This document shows, one piece after another, positions 18,866 through 27,463 of a stretch of DNA of 64,000 nt. The stretch is from NCBI RefSeq assembly GCF_900637185.1, contig NZ_LR134352.1:3772001-3836000 (forward strand), in the 5' to 3' direction. The notes beneath the pieces were generated by a model. That model saw nothing but the letters and a program-made list of their open reading frames with translations. It searched no databases and was not told the DNA's origin. The stretch comes from Nocardia asteroides. GTDB lineage: Bacteria > Actinomycetota > Actinomycetes > Mycobacteriales > Mycobacteriaceae. Made by a program: the position numbers and the translations under genes. How positions within the stretch are numbered: position 1 is the stretch's first letter; each line of letters begins with the position of its first letter.

Positions 18866-18894
18866 TTGACGGTTGATCTTCGTCGCCCTACTGT
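18866..18894 (+). promoter_or_regulatory. Sigma-70-like promoter of the LPMO gene
   Basis: TTGACG at 18866-18871 and TACTGT at 18889-18894 are 17 bases apart, a good vegetative-type promoter. Transcription would begin near 18901 and give an LPMO leader of roughly 100 bases. Confidence 0.6.
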
Positions 18895-18901
18895 TCCGGT
18901 C

Positions 18902-18921
18902 ACAGTTCGATCTCGAACTGT
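18902..18921. promoter_or_regulatory. Perfect palindromic operator at the LPMO transcription start
   Basis: Nine-base arms ACAGTTCGA and TCGAACTGT flank a TC centre, directly after the -10 box. A dimeric repressor bound here would block transcription start. No regulator gene is next to it, so the protein is unknown. Confidence 0.6.
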
Positions 18922-19004
18922 TCGTGTCATCGCTCGAAATGGTTTCCCGGACGGCATGCCGGCCCCTGCCGTCGTCCGTCTGTGTTTTCCAAGGAGTATC
19001 GATA

Positions 19005-19775
19005 GTGCGAAGCCGAATGCTGTCCATCGCCGGAGCCGTGATTCTGGCACCTCTCGCCGGCCTGCTCGTCCCGACCGCGACCGCGAATGCCCACGGCTGG
19101 GTCACCGGGCCCGCCAGCAGACAGGAACAATGCGCCAGGGGCCTGGTGTCGTGTGGTGCGGTGAGATACGAGCCGCAGAGCGTGGAAGGCCCCAAAGGCC
19201 TGGACAATTGCAGTGCGAACAAATATCCCGAACTCGACGACGACAGCCTCGGCTGGGTGCCGCAGAAAGTGTCCGGGCGAACGACTTTCACGTGGAAGAA
19301 CACCGCCAACCATCGCACCCTGAATTGGGAGTACTTTATCGGTGGCACCCGGATCGCGGTGATCGACGGCCGCAACGAACAGCCGCCGATGGAGGTCACC
19401 CACACCATCGACCTGTCGAACTATTCCGGGCGGCAGAAATTGCGTGCCGTCTGGAATATCGGTGACACCGCGGCCGCTTTCTACAGCTGCGTCGACCTCG
19501 AGATCGGCGGCGGGGGCGGCTCCACACCCACCACGACCACACCGACACCGACCACCCCACCCGCCACCACCACGAAACCCCCGGCGACCACCACCCATCA
19601 GCACCCGACGACCACCACCGCGCCTGCCGGCGCGGCCTGGCGGCAGGGCGCCACCTACGCCGTCGGCGACACGGTCACCTACCAGGGCGTCACCTACCGC
19701 TGCCGCCAGGCGCACACCGTGCACGACCCGAATTGGACACCGCCGAATACGCCCGCGCTGTGGTCGCGGATCTGA
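19005..19775 (+). CDS. Secreted AA10 lytic polysaccharide monooxygenase with CBM5/12 (chitin type)
   Basis: A 256-residue secreted copper enzyme. GTG at 19005 follows AAGGAG by eight bases and gives a 29-residue signal peptide ending ATANA; cleavage exposes His30 (HGWVTGPASRQEQC), first half of the copper histidine brace. The second is His103 in TANHRTLNWEYFI, and AAAFY (F159) fits the axial position. A Thr/Pro linker (about 173-209) leads to a C-terminal chitin-binding module of type 5/12 (AWRQGATYAVGDTVTYQGVTYRC to ALWSRI). It should oxidatively cleave crystalline chitin outside the cell. It has its own promoter and palindrome and is read alone. Confidence 0.93.
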   Translation: MRSRMLSIAGAVILAPLAGLLVPTATANAHGWVTGPASRQEQCARGLVSCGAVRYEPQSVEGPKGLDNCSANKYPELDDDSLGWVPQKVSGRTTFTWKNTANHRTLNWEYFIGGTRIAVIDGRNEQPPMEVTHTIDLSNYSGRQKLRAVWNIGDTAAAFYSCVDLEIGGGGGSTPTTTTPTPTTPPATTTKPPATTTHQHPTTTTAPAGAAWRQGATYAVGDTVTYQGVTYRCRQAHTVHDPNWTPPNTPALWSRI

Positions 19776-19889
19776 GCATCCGCACCGTTTCGTGTGTTCT
19801 CCCACCATCGGTCCCGCAATGGGGCCAGGATTGACCACGACTCGCCGGCCTCGCGTTCGGCCGGCTCCCGCAGCACAAGGACGTGAGAT

Positions 19890-20282
19890 ATGAGTGACAG
19901 GAAATTCGCCTTCGCCGTCGCGGCCACCGGGACGGCATTGCTGGCCATGACGATCGGCACCCCCTCGGCCTCGGCTGCGGTCTCGCAGCTGACGGTCGAA
20001 CCGGGCCTCAGCGTCGGCATGGCAACCAACTACGGCACCGGTTGCACCCACCATCTGGTGGCCCGGCTCAGCGTCGGCCTCGAACCTGTCTCGTTCTACG
20101 ACAACGGTGTGCTGCTGGCCGTGGTCGTCCCGCTCGACGGCATCGCCAACCTGGCCTGGGTGCCGTCCAGCACCGGCCCGCACAGCCTGGCGGCGCTGCA
20201 GGGCGGGGTCGGGCGCGGCGCCGACGTGAGTGTCGGCAAGGGGTACCGGTTCGGTGAATCCTGCGTGGTCACCGGCGGCTGA
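19890..20282 (+). CDS. Small secreted protein with Ig-like (Big_3-type) fold features
   Basis: A 130-residue protein with a clear signal peptide ending near residue 29 (TPSASAA). The mature part contains VSFYDNGVLLAVVVPLDGIANLAWVPSSTGPHSLAALQ broken over residues 67-104, which follows the pattern of bacterial Ig-like domain 3 repeats (FYDxGxxLGxxxLxxGxAxxxWxPxxxGxHxLxA). Two cysteines (near 52 and 126) could form a disulfide. ATG at 19890 follows AAGGACG. Function unknown; perhaps a surface or secreted adhesin-like protein. A terminator hairpin follows. Confidence 0.7.
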   Translation: MSDRKFAFAVAATGTALLAMTIGTPSASAAVSQLTVEPGLSVGMATNYGTGCTHHLVARLSVGLEPVSFYDNGVLLAVVVPLDGIANLAWVPSSTGPHSLAALQGGVGRGADVSVGKGYRFGESCVVTGG

Positions 20283-20294
20283 CCCCGGTGACGA

Positions 20295-20328
20295 CGGTGG
20301 CCTGGTCCGCACGGACCGGGCCACCGTT
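20295..20328. terminator. Stem-loop terminator between convergent genes
   Basis: Two 16-base arms (20295-20310 and 20313-20328) pair with one T/G mismatch, between the secreted-protein stop and the AAA+ gene stop. No T run, but it is very stable and serves both directions. Confidence 0.75.
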
Positions 20329-20338
20329 CGCGTTCGCC

Positions 20339-22912
20339 CTACTTCTTCGACCCGGCGGGCTTCTTGCCCTTCGCCGGTTTCTTGGCCGCCTTCTTCTGCT
20401 GCTCGGGTGCGGCACCGTTGGTCTCGGCGCCACCGCTGGGCGCCACCGCGGTGACGACCAGATCGTCGTCCACCGCGTCGACCGCGACCGTCGCGCCCGG
20501 TGCCAGGCCGCCGTCGAGCAGCAGCCGCGAGATCCGGTTGTCGAGTTCCCGCTGTACTGTGCGGCGCAGCGGCCGGGCGCCGAACTCCGGCTGGAACCCG
20601 CGGTCACCCAGCCAGTCCACCGCCGCGTCGGTGATGTCGAGGGAGATGTCCTGGGCCGCCAGCATCCTGCGGGTCTTGTCCAGGATCAGGTTCACGATCC
20701 GTTCCAGCTGCGTCTTGTCGAGCCGGTGGAAGACGATCTGCTCGTCGATACGGTTGAGGAATTCCGGCCGGAAGTGCTGTCGCAGCCGCTCCTCCAGGTC
20801 GGGCACGATCGAGTCCAGATCGCCCTCCGGCGCCTTCAGGATCAGATCCGAGCCGATATTGGAGGTCATGATCACGATCGTGTTCTTGAAATCGACGGTG
20901 CGGCCCTTGGAATCGGTGACCCGGCCGTCGTCGAGCAGCTGCAACAGCACATTGAACACATCCGGGTGCGCCTTCTCGACCTCGTCGAACAGGATCACCG
21001 AGTACGGCTGCCTGCGCACCTTGTCGGTGAGCTGGGCAGCGTCGTCGTAGCCGACGTATCCGGGCGGCGCGCCGACCAGCCGGGAGACGGTGTGCTTCTC
21101 CTGGAACTCGCTCATGTCGAAGCGGATGAGCCGGTCCTCGTCGCCGAAGACGGCCTCGGCCAGCGCCTTGGCGAGCTCGGTCTTGCCCACACCGGTCGGG
21201 CCGAGGAACAGGAACGAACCGATCGGCCGGTTCGGGTCCTTGAGCCCGGCCCTGGCCCGGCGCACCGCCTCGGCGACGGCGACGATCGCCTCGTCCTGCC
21301 CGATCACCCGCTTGTGCAGCACGTCCTCGAGCTCGAGCAGCCGCTGCTTCTCCTCGGCGGTCAGGTCGGCCACCGGGATGCCGGTCTGCCGCGAGATCAC
21401 CTCGGCGATATCGACCACCTGCACCTCGGGCTCACCCGATCGCACGCCGGATTCCTCCAGCTCCTCCTCCTTGGCCGCGATCTCGGCCTTGATCGCGGTC
21501 GCCTTCTCGTAGTCCTCGTCGTCGACGGCCGCGTCCTTCTCCCGGTACAGCCGGGCGATCGCCTCGTCCCTGGCCTTCACCTCCGGATCCGGGGTGCCCG
21601 AGCGCAGCCGGACCCGTGCGCCCGCCTGGTCGATCAGGTCGATCGCCTTGTCCGGCATGAACCGGTCGGTGATGTAGCGATCCGAGAGCTGCGCGGCCGC
21701 GACCAGCGCCTCGTCGGTGTAGCGGACCTGGTGATGTTCCTCGTACACGTCGGCCAGCCCGCGCAGGATCTCGACGGTGTCGGCCACCGAGGGTTCCGAG
21801 ACCATCACCGGCTGGAAGCGGCGCTCGAGCGCGGCGTCCTTCTCGATGTACTTGCGGTACTCGTCGATGGTGGTCGCGCCGACGACGTGCAGTTCGCCGC
21901 GGGCCAGCGCCGGCTTGAGCAGATTGCCCGCGTCCATCGAGCCCTCGCCGCCGCCCCCGGCGCCGACGATGGTGTGCAGCTCGTCGATGAAGACGATCAG
22001 CTCGTCCTTGTGGGCGCGGACCTCGTCGAGGATCTTGGTCAGCCGTTCCTCGAACTCGCCGCGGTACTTGCTGCCCGCCACCAGGGTGCCCACATCCAGG
22101 GCGATCACCCGGCGATCGGCCAGCGTGGACGGCACGTCGTTGTTGACGATGCGCTGCGCGAGCCCCTCCACGATGGCGGTCTTACCGACGCCCGGATCAC
22201 CGATCAGCACCGGATTGTTCTTGCGCCGCCGCGACAGGATCTCGATCGTCTGCTCGATCTCCTCGGCCCGGCCGACCACCGGGTCGACCAGCCCCTCGCG
22301 GGCCTCGGCGGTGAGATCGCGGCCGTATTCGTCGAGGGTGGGGGTGTCGGTCTCGGCCCGCCGTTTGCCCGCGGGCGCGCTCGGGGTCGCCGGACCGGAG
22401 GTGTTGCCGCTCTGGGTGGCGGCGATGCCCGCCATCAGTGCCTGCGCGGCCGCGCTGTCGGAGACCGAGGCGATGCCGAGCAGGATGTGTTCGGGCCCGA
22501 TGTAGCTGCTGCCCGCCTGCGCGGCCTGGCGCTGCGCCGACCGCAGGGCGGTCTTGGTGCCGGGGCTGAGGGTGATGTCGGCGAGGTCGTCCTCGCTGGG
22601 CGAACCGGTGTCGAGGTACTCCTGCATCTGCTCGGCAACCTGATCGGGATCGAGGCTGAGTTCGGCGACGATGCTGCGGCCCGGCTCGGATTCGGTGGCC
22701 GCGTAGAGCAGATGTTCGGGGGTGATCTCCGGATTGCCCCATTCCTGGGCGGCTTCGCGTGCGGATCCGATCAGCAATTTGGCGTTGTCGGTCATCAATC
22801 TGCCGAGGTCGATGCGCTGCACCGGTGGTTTCGCCGACATTCCTGGTCCGAAGAATCGCTGGAAGATGTCGTCGAAGGAGTTCATTCCTGAACCGGGCCA
22901 GCTCGCTGTCAT
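20339..22912 (-). CDS. ClpC/ClpB-like AAA+ unfoldase, no visible ClpP-binding loop
   Basis: An 857-residue Hsp100 protein. Layout: an N-terminal extension ([13 protein letters not shown]), two Clp_N repeats (about 30-160), AAA-1 with Walker [10 protein letters not shown] and Walker B VFIDELH, a short ClpC-style UVR middle segment ([22 protein letters not shown]), AAA-2 with GPTGVGKTE and [11 protein letters not shown], a C-terminal D2-small domain and a Lys/Ala-rich tail ([12 protein letters not shown]). Where ClpC has a V-G-[LF]-G-F loop after TSNIG, this has [14 protein letters not shown], more like ClpB. It could be a disaggregase or remodeller rather than a ClpP partner. Start at 22912 is backed by AGAGG; ATG at 22885 is an alternative. 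Confidence 0.88.
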   Translation of the reverse strand: MTASWPGSGMNSFDDIFQRFFGPGMSAKPPVQRIDLGRLMTDNAKLLIGSAREAAQEWGNPEITPEHLLYAATESEPGRSIVAELSLDPDQVAEQMQEYLDTGSPSEDDLADITLSPGTKTALRSAQRQAAQAGSSYIGPEHILLGIASVSDSAAAQALMAGIAATQSGNTSGPATPSAPAGKRRAETDTPTLDEYGRDLTAEAREGLVDPVVGRAEEIEQTIEILSRRRKNNPVLIGDPGVGKTAIVEGLAQRIVNNDVPSTLADRRVIALDVGTLVAGSKYRGEFEERLTKILDEVRAHKDELIVFIDELHTIVGAGGGGEGSMDAGNLLKPALARGELHVVGATTIDEYRKYIEKDAALERRFQPVMVSEPSVADTVEILRGLADVYEEHHQVRYTDEALVAAAQLSDRYITDRFMPDKAIDLIDQAGARVRLRSGTPDPEVKARDEAIARLYREKDAAVDDEDYEKATAIKAEIAAKEEELEESGVRSGEPEVQVVDIAEVISRQTGIPVADLTAEEKQRLLELEDVLHKRVIGQDEAIVAVAEAVRRARAGLKDPNRPIGSFLFLGPTGVGKTELAKALAEAVFGDEDRLIRFDMSEFQEKHTVSRLVGAPPGYVGYDDAAQLTDKVRRQPYSVILFDEVEKAHPDVFNVLLQLLDDGRVTDSKGRTVDFKNTIVIMTSNIGSDLILKAPEGDLDSIVPDLEERLRQHFRPEFLNRIDEQIVFHRLDKTQLERIVNLILDKTRRMLAAQDISLDITDAAVDWLGDRGFQPEFGARPLRRTVQRELDNRISRLLLDGGLAPGATVAVDAVDDDLVVTAVAPSGGAETNGAAPEQQKKAAKKPAKGKKPAGSKK

Positions 22913-22968
22913 GTCCACACCTCTTCGCTCGTCGTGCCGCGTGGCGGCGACTCCTGCAGATCGGGTCG

Positions 22969-22984
22969 GTACTGCTAGCAATAC
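22969..22984. promoter_or_regulatory. 16-bp imperfect palindrome between clp-like and ligase genes
   Basis: GTACTGCTAGCAATAC pairs with itself at seven of eight positions around TGCTAGCA, 57 bases upstream of the AAA+ start in the 311-bp divergent region. It overlaps a plausible -10 region for the leftward gene. No match to the HspR (HAIR) or ClgR boxes was seen elsewhere in this region. Confidence 0.45.
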
Positions 22985-23223
22985 TTCGGCATCTACGGGT
23001 GGGGTGCAAGCGATTGGACAGTTTCACATCTGCAACGTCGGGGGGTGTGGCGCGCAAACCAAAGTCCGGCCGAAGTGGTCCGAAACCACCGGTTTTGTCT
23101 GATTCTTGATCGAGGAGCGGCACGGACGGGTAGCGTGACGACCCGCGCCGCGGTAGCGACCGCGGCGCCCAGATTTGCCCGCCGACCGACTGGTCGAACA
23201 GGCCGACGGGAAGAGCACGGAGT

Positions 23224-25290
23224 TTGGTCACCGACGTCATCGATGTCACCGCGGATTTCACGATCGCGCGTCAGTCGTTGTGGGATGTACTGCTGGATCC
23301 GCAGAGTTATCCGCGGATGTTCACCGGTATCGGCAGTTGTGAGCGGGTGGAGCGGCCCGACGGGTCGGTGGTGTGGCAGGTGCGGGTGGGGTCGGCCGAG
23401 GCCGGGATCGAGACCCATGAGTTCGTGCTCGAGATCGGGCGCTGGTACGAGAGTTTCGAGCTGCGCAGTCCCGCGCTGGGCAGCTTCGCCGCGGTCCGGT
23501 TGCGCGGGGACGAGCAGCGCACGCGGCTCGACATCACCCTGTTCGCCGCGGCCCGGGTGCATCCGCTGCTGGGCGAGCGCGGCAACGCCACGGTCACCGA
23601 CTGGGTGAAGGCGGGCCTGCGCCGCACCGCCGACGTGATCGCGGGCACCAGGTCCTCGATCGTGATCAACGCCGAACGCTCGGTGCTGCGCCGTAACGCC
23701 GGTGTCGCGCGCAGCATCGCCGCGACCGGGCTGATGCGGCCGGAACCGGTCGCGATGGTGAAGCAGCTGCGTTCCCTGGCCAAGTGGGGTTTCAACCTGG
23801 CGGGCGGCTACGCGGCGGGCGCGGCGCACACCCCGGACCGGCTCGCGGTGATCGACGCGCGGGGTACCAGGACCTACGCCGAGCTCGATGCCAGATCCAC
23901 CGCGCTGGCCGGAGCCATGTACGCGCTGGGGCTGCGCTCGGGTGACGCCATCGGCCTGCTCTCGCGCAATCACGCGGGCATGGTCGAAACCATGGTCGCG
24001 GCGGGCAAACTCGGCGTCGACGTGGCGCTGCTCAACGCCGGGCTGTCCGGGCGCCGGATCGAGGAGATCGTGCAGCGGCACCGGCTCAGCGCGGTCTACG
24101 TCGACGGGCAGCTGGAGAAGCTGATCCGCTATCTGCACGGCGACATCCCGCGGTTCACCACCGACGACCAGCCGCCGGACCCGGACCGCTCCACCGTCGA
24201 CGGCCTGATCGCGCTGGCGCAGAACGACTTTCCGGTGGCGACGAACCCGGGCCGGTTGATCGTGCTCACCTCGGGCACCAGCGGCTCGCCCAAGGGCGCG
24301 CGCCGGCCGCACCCCAAGGGCTTCGGCACCATCGCCGCGCTGCTCTCGCGGATCCCCATGCGGGTGGAGGAGGTGGCGCTCATCCCGGCGCCGCTGTTCC
24401 ACACCTGGGGGCTGGCCGGGCTGCAGCTGAGTACGGCGCTGCGGGCCACCGTGGTGCTCACCGACGGTTTCGACGCCCTCGACTGCCTGCGGGCGGTGGC
24501 CCAGCACCGCATCACCACCCTGTTCGTGGTCCCGACCATGGTGGAACGCCTGCTCGACGTGCCCGCCGAGCTGCGTGCGAACTTCGACCTGACCAGTTTG
24601 CGTCACGTCGTCAGCTGTGGCGCGCCGCTGGCCGGCGCCACCGTGCTGCGCTTCCTGGACACCTTCGGCGACGTGCTCTACAACGTCTACGGCTCCACCG
24701 AGGTCTCCTGGGCCAGTGTCGCCACCCCGGCCGATCTGCGGGTCTCGCCGACCACCGCGGGCCGCCCGCCGCTGGGCACCCGGGTGGCGGTGCTCGGCCC
24801 GGATCTGCGGCCGGTGCCGGTCGGCTCGACCGGGCACATCTTCGTCGCCAACCACATGCTCTTCGACGGTTACGTCAACTCCGCGCCGCCGGAGGAGGCC
24901 GACGGCATGCTCGACACCGGCGACCTGGGGTACCTCGACGCCGCGGGGAGGCTGTTCGTGGCGGGCCGGGACGACGAGATGATCATCTCCGGCGGTGAGA
25001 ACGTCTTCCCCCGGCCGGTGGAAGAAGCGCTGGCGCATCTGCCGCAGATCACCGAGGTCGCCGTGGTCGGGGTGCCCGACCGCGAGTTCGGGCAGCGGCT
25101 GGCCGCGTTCGTGGTGAAAAAGGAAGGGGCGGGGCTGGATCCGGACATGGTGCGTACCTACATCCGCAACCGGCTGAGCCGGTTCTCGGTCCCGCGCGAT
25201 GTCACGTTCCTGTCCGCGCTGCCGCGCGGGGAGACCGGCAAGATCCTCAAGCGCGTGCTGGTGCGACCGGAGTCAGCGCTGAGCGAGTAG
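23224..25290 (+). CDS. SRPBCC domain fused to an acyl-CoA synthetase (FadD-like)
   Basis: A 688-residue two-part protein. Residues 1-150 form a SRPBCC/START-like domain (VTADFTIARQSLWDVLLDPQSYPRM, then helix LLGERGNATVTDWVKAGLRRTADVIA). From about 195 an adenylate-forming enzyme follows, with P-loop LTSGTSGSPKGARR, YGSTEVSW, DTGDLGYLDAAG and the C-terminal catalytic lysine in GETGKILKR. It should activate a fatty or aromatic acid to its CoA thioester, with the N domain perhaps delivering a hydrophobic substrate. The start is a TTG at 23224 without an ideal ribosome site, so the exact start is uncertain, but the frame is continuous and both domains are intact. Confidence 0.87.
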   Translation: MVTDVIDVTADFTIARQSLWDVLLDPQSYPRMFTGIGSCERVERPDGSVVWQVRVGSAEAGIETHEFVLEIGRWYESFELRSPALGSFAAVRLRGDEQRTRLDITLFAAARVHPLLGERGNATVTDWVKAGLRRTADVIAGTRSSIVINAERSVLRRNAGVARSIAATGLMRPEPVAMVKQLRSLAKWGFNLAGGYAAGAAHTPDRLAVIDARGTRTYAELDARSTALAGAMYALGLRSGDAIGLLSRNHAGMVETMVAAGKLGVDVALLNAGLSGRRIEEIVQRHRLSAVYVDGQLEKLIRYLHGDIPRFTTDDQPPDPDRSTVDGLIALAQNDFPVATNPGRLIVLTSGTSGSPKGARRPHPKGFGTIAALLSRIPMRVEEVALIPAPLFHTWGLAGLQLSTALRATVVLTDGFDALDCLRAVAQHRITTLFVVPTMVERLLDVPAELRANFDLTSLRHVVSCGAPLAGATVLRFLDTFGDVLYNVYGSTEVSWASVATPADLRVSPTTAGRPPLGTRVAVLGPDLRPVPVGSTGHIFVANHMLFDGYVNSAPPEEADGMLDTGDLGYLDAAGRLFVAGRDDEMIISGGENVFPRPVEEALAHLPQITEVAVVGVPDREFGQRLAAFVVKKEGAGLDPDMVRTYIRNRLSRFSVPRDVTFLSALPRGETGKILKRVLVRPESALSE

Positions 25291-25851
25291 CAGCCCCACG
25301 GCCCGCTCCAGCGCCGCCGAGGCCTGCTCTGCCGACAGGCCGCGGCGGTCCTGGAGATGATGCCGGGCCGGCCAGGCGAGGGCGGTGTCGACCAGGTCCA
25401 GCAGCTGCTCGTCACCGGCCAGTTCGGGCGCGAACAGGGCCCCGAGGGTCGCGCGGATGCGGGCGTCGGTGCGCCGCATGCGCTCGTCGATCGCCGCGAT
25501 CGTCCGTGATTCCTGCAGGCCGGTCAGACGCGGCAGGCGCTGCAACTCGAAGATGGCCGCGCTCTGCCGCACCGCCTGGGTGATCCGTTCCGGCAGCGGC
25601 ACCGTGGGATCCGCCGCTGGCAGCCGCGACTCCACCGTCTCGGACTGGCGCTCGACGGCGGCGACCAGCAGCGCCGCCCGATCGGGGAAGTGCACGAAGA
25701 TACTGCGTTCGGACGTGCCCGCCCTGGTCGCGATCTCACGGGTGGTCGGCGCGAAATCGCCCTCGATGACCGCGGCCAGCAGCGCGTCGACGATGGCCGC
25801 GCGCGTCTTCGCCGGATCACGCCGCCGCCGCGTCTGCTGCCCTGAGCTCAT
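25273..25851 (-). CDS. TetR family transcriptional regulator
   Basis: A 192-residue TetR protein: helix-turn-helix in residues about 12-60 (AKTRAAIVDALLAAVIEGDFAPTTREIATRAGTSERSIFVHF), then a helical effector domain. Its 3' end overlaps the ligase gene tail by 18 bases, tail to tail. It may control the ligase or the permease gene that follows 34 bases beyond its start on the same strand. Effector unknown. Confidence 0.88.
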   Translation of the reverse strand: MSSGQQTRRRRDPAKTRAAIVDALLAAVIEGDFAPTTREIATRAGTSERSIFVHFPDRAALLVAAVERQSETVESRLPAADPTVPLPERITQAVRQSAAIFELQRLPRLTGLQESRTIAAIDERMRRTDARIRATLGALFAPELAGDEQLLDLVDTALAWPARHHLQDRRGLSAEQASAALERAVGLLLAQR

Positions 25852-25885
25852 CGGCCCATCACAGCACAGACCGGCCCCGGGTGGG

Positions 25886-27313
25886 TTACTCGGACGGCTG
25901 CGGAGCCGTCCGGTTCATCACCGAATGGGTGCGCGAATAGCCGAAGTACACGACCAGACCCACCAGCAGCCAGACCAGGAACCGCACCCAGGTCTCCCAC
26001 GGCAGCGAGTAGATCAGGTACGCCGAGAAGCCGATGCCGATCAGCGGGATCACCGGCATGAACGGCAGCCGGAACGAGCGCGGCGCGTCGGGCCTGGTGC
26101 GCCGCAACACGATCACCGCCACACACACCACGATGAACGCCATCAGGATGCCGATATTGGTGAGCTCGGCGACGGTGTTGATCGGCAGCACACCGGCCAG
26201 GATCGCCGCGCCGATACCGACGATCCAGGTGACCCGGGTCGGCACCTTGCGGGTGGGATGGGTCTTGGCGAACCACGCGGGCAGCAGCCCGTCGCGGCTC
26301 ATCGCGAACCACACCCGGGTGACGCCGAGCATGAAGGTGAGCACCACGGTGACGATGCCGACGATCGCGCCGACCGCGATGATGTTGGCCACGCCCGGCA
26401 TCCCGACCGACTCGAACGCGGTGGAGAAACCACTGGTGGGGCTGATCTCGGTGTACTTCTGCATGCCGGTGAGGACCAGCGTGGCCAGCACGTAGAGCAC
26501 CATGGCGATGGCCAGCGAGTAGATGATCGCCTTGGGCAGGTGCTTGCGTCCGTCCACCGATTCCTCGGCGGCGGTACTCATCGCGTCGTAGCCGAACACC
26601 GCGAAGAACACCGTCGCCGCGCCGGTCCACACCGCGCCCGCGCCGAACGGGAAGTACGGGTCGTAGTTGGCGCTGTCGATGTGGAACACCCCGAGTGCCA
26701 CGATCAGCACGACCAGCGCCACCTTGATCCCCACGGCCACCGTCTCGAACCGGCCCACGCTGTCGATCCCGCGCGAGAGCACCCACGCGGTGCCCAGGCA
26801 GAACAGCACCGCGAACAGGTCCACGACCCGGCCGTCGCCGGTGTCGGGCGCGCCGAGCATCCACTCCGGCAGGGTCAGCCCGACCTGGTCGAGCAGGAAC
26901 CCGAAATACCCCGACACCCCGATGGCCACCACCGCCGCCACCGCGATGTACTCGAGCAGCAGGTCCCAGCCGATGAACCAGCCGGCCAGCTCGCCCAGCG
27001 AGACGTAACCGTAGGTGTAGGCCGAACCGGCTTTGGGCACCATGCCGGCGAACTCGGCGTAGCACAGCGCCGCGGCGGCACTGGCGACACCGGCGATCAG
27101 GAACGAGATCAGCACCGCGGGCCCGGTGACCGAATGGGCGACCGACCCGGCCAGGGTGAAGATGCCCGCGCCGATGATGCCGCCGACACCGATGGCGGTC
27201 AGCTGCCACAGGCCCAGTGATTTGGCCAGCCGCTCGTCGCTGGGGATCTCGTCCTCGACCTCGACGAGGGGTTTGCGCCGCAACATCTGGGCGCGCAACT
27301 CGGCGAAAGACAT
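25886..27313 (-). CDS. APC superfamily amino acid permease (cationic amino acid transporter type)
   Basis: A 475-residue membrane protein with about 12 helices. The first helix carries IGVGGIIGAGIFTLAG, the amino-acid carboxylate-binding signature of APC transporters, and the cytoplasmic N terminus (MSFAELRAQMLRRKPL) resembles the YfnA/CAT branch. ATG at 27313 follows GGAAGGAA. It is upstream of a TetR gene on the same strand and downstream of pruB. The location next to the proline genes is suggestive, but proline as substrate is not shown. Confidence 0.9.
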   Translation of the reverse strand: MSFAELRAQMLRRKPLVEVEDEIPSDERLAKSLGLWQLTAIGVGGIIGAGIFTLAGSVAHSVTGPAVLISFLIAGVASAAAALCYAEFAGMVPKAGSAYTYGYVSLGELAGWFIGWDLLLEYIAVAAVVAIGVSGYFGFLLDQVGLTLPEWMLGAPDTGDGRVVDLFAVLFCLGTAWVLSRGIDSVGRFETVAVGIKVALVVLIVALGVFHIDSANYDPYFPFGAGAVWTGAATVFFAVFGYDAMSTAAEESVDGRKHLPKAIIYSLAIAMVLYVLATLVLTGMQKYTEISPTSGFSTAFESVGMPGVANIIAVGAIVGIVTVVLTFMLGVTRVWFAMSRDGLLPAWFAKTHPTRKVPTRVTWIVGIGAAILAGVLPINTVAELTNIGILMAFIVVCVAVIVLRRTRPDAPRSFRLPFMPVIPLIGIGFSAYLIYSLPWETWVRFLVWLLVGLVVYFGYSRTHSVMNRTAPQPSE

Positions 27314-27463
27314 TCGCGTTCCTTCCGTCGGCGCACACCGCCGCGTCGCGATGTGCGAGCCGACCTCCGCCAGGAGGCTCAGCTGAGTACACCGCCACGC
27401 CGCGGCCGCGGGCGCCGAGAGTGAATATTGTTCAGCGGTGGTGCCCGAAGCGATATGCGGTCG

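Larger units (their letters stand above)
18594..19004. other. 411-bp non-coding region upstream of the LPMO gene
   Basis: No credible ORF here, and base composition is visibly less GC-rich than its neighbours. It holds a hairpin-forming CGAACC-GGTT-GGTTCG (18764-18779), an outer 7-bp inverted repeat AACCAAC/GTTGGTT (18742-18748, 18771-18777), a sigma-70-like promoter, a 20-bp palindrome and a leader of about 100 bases with a GACGGCA/TGCCGTC stem. Confidence 0.7.

Noticed and set aside
19550..19625. Repeat-like stretch of ACC/CCG triplets, examined as a possible CRISPR or satellite
   Set aside because: It is the Thr/Pro linker of the LPMO; units are irregular and in frame, with no spacer structure.
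20288..22891. An 867-codon plus-strand open frame
   Set aside because: Exact antisense shadow of the AAA+ gene; the opposite strand has clear Walker motifs.
24870..25038. Minus-strand frames within the acyl-CoA ligase gene
   Set aside because: Antisense to the conserved ligase C-terminal domain, without recognisable protein features.
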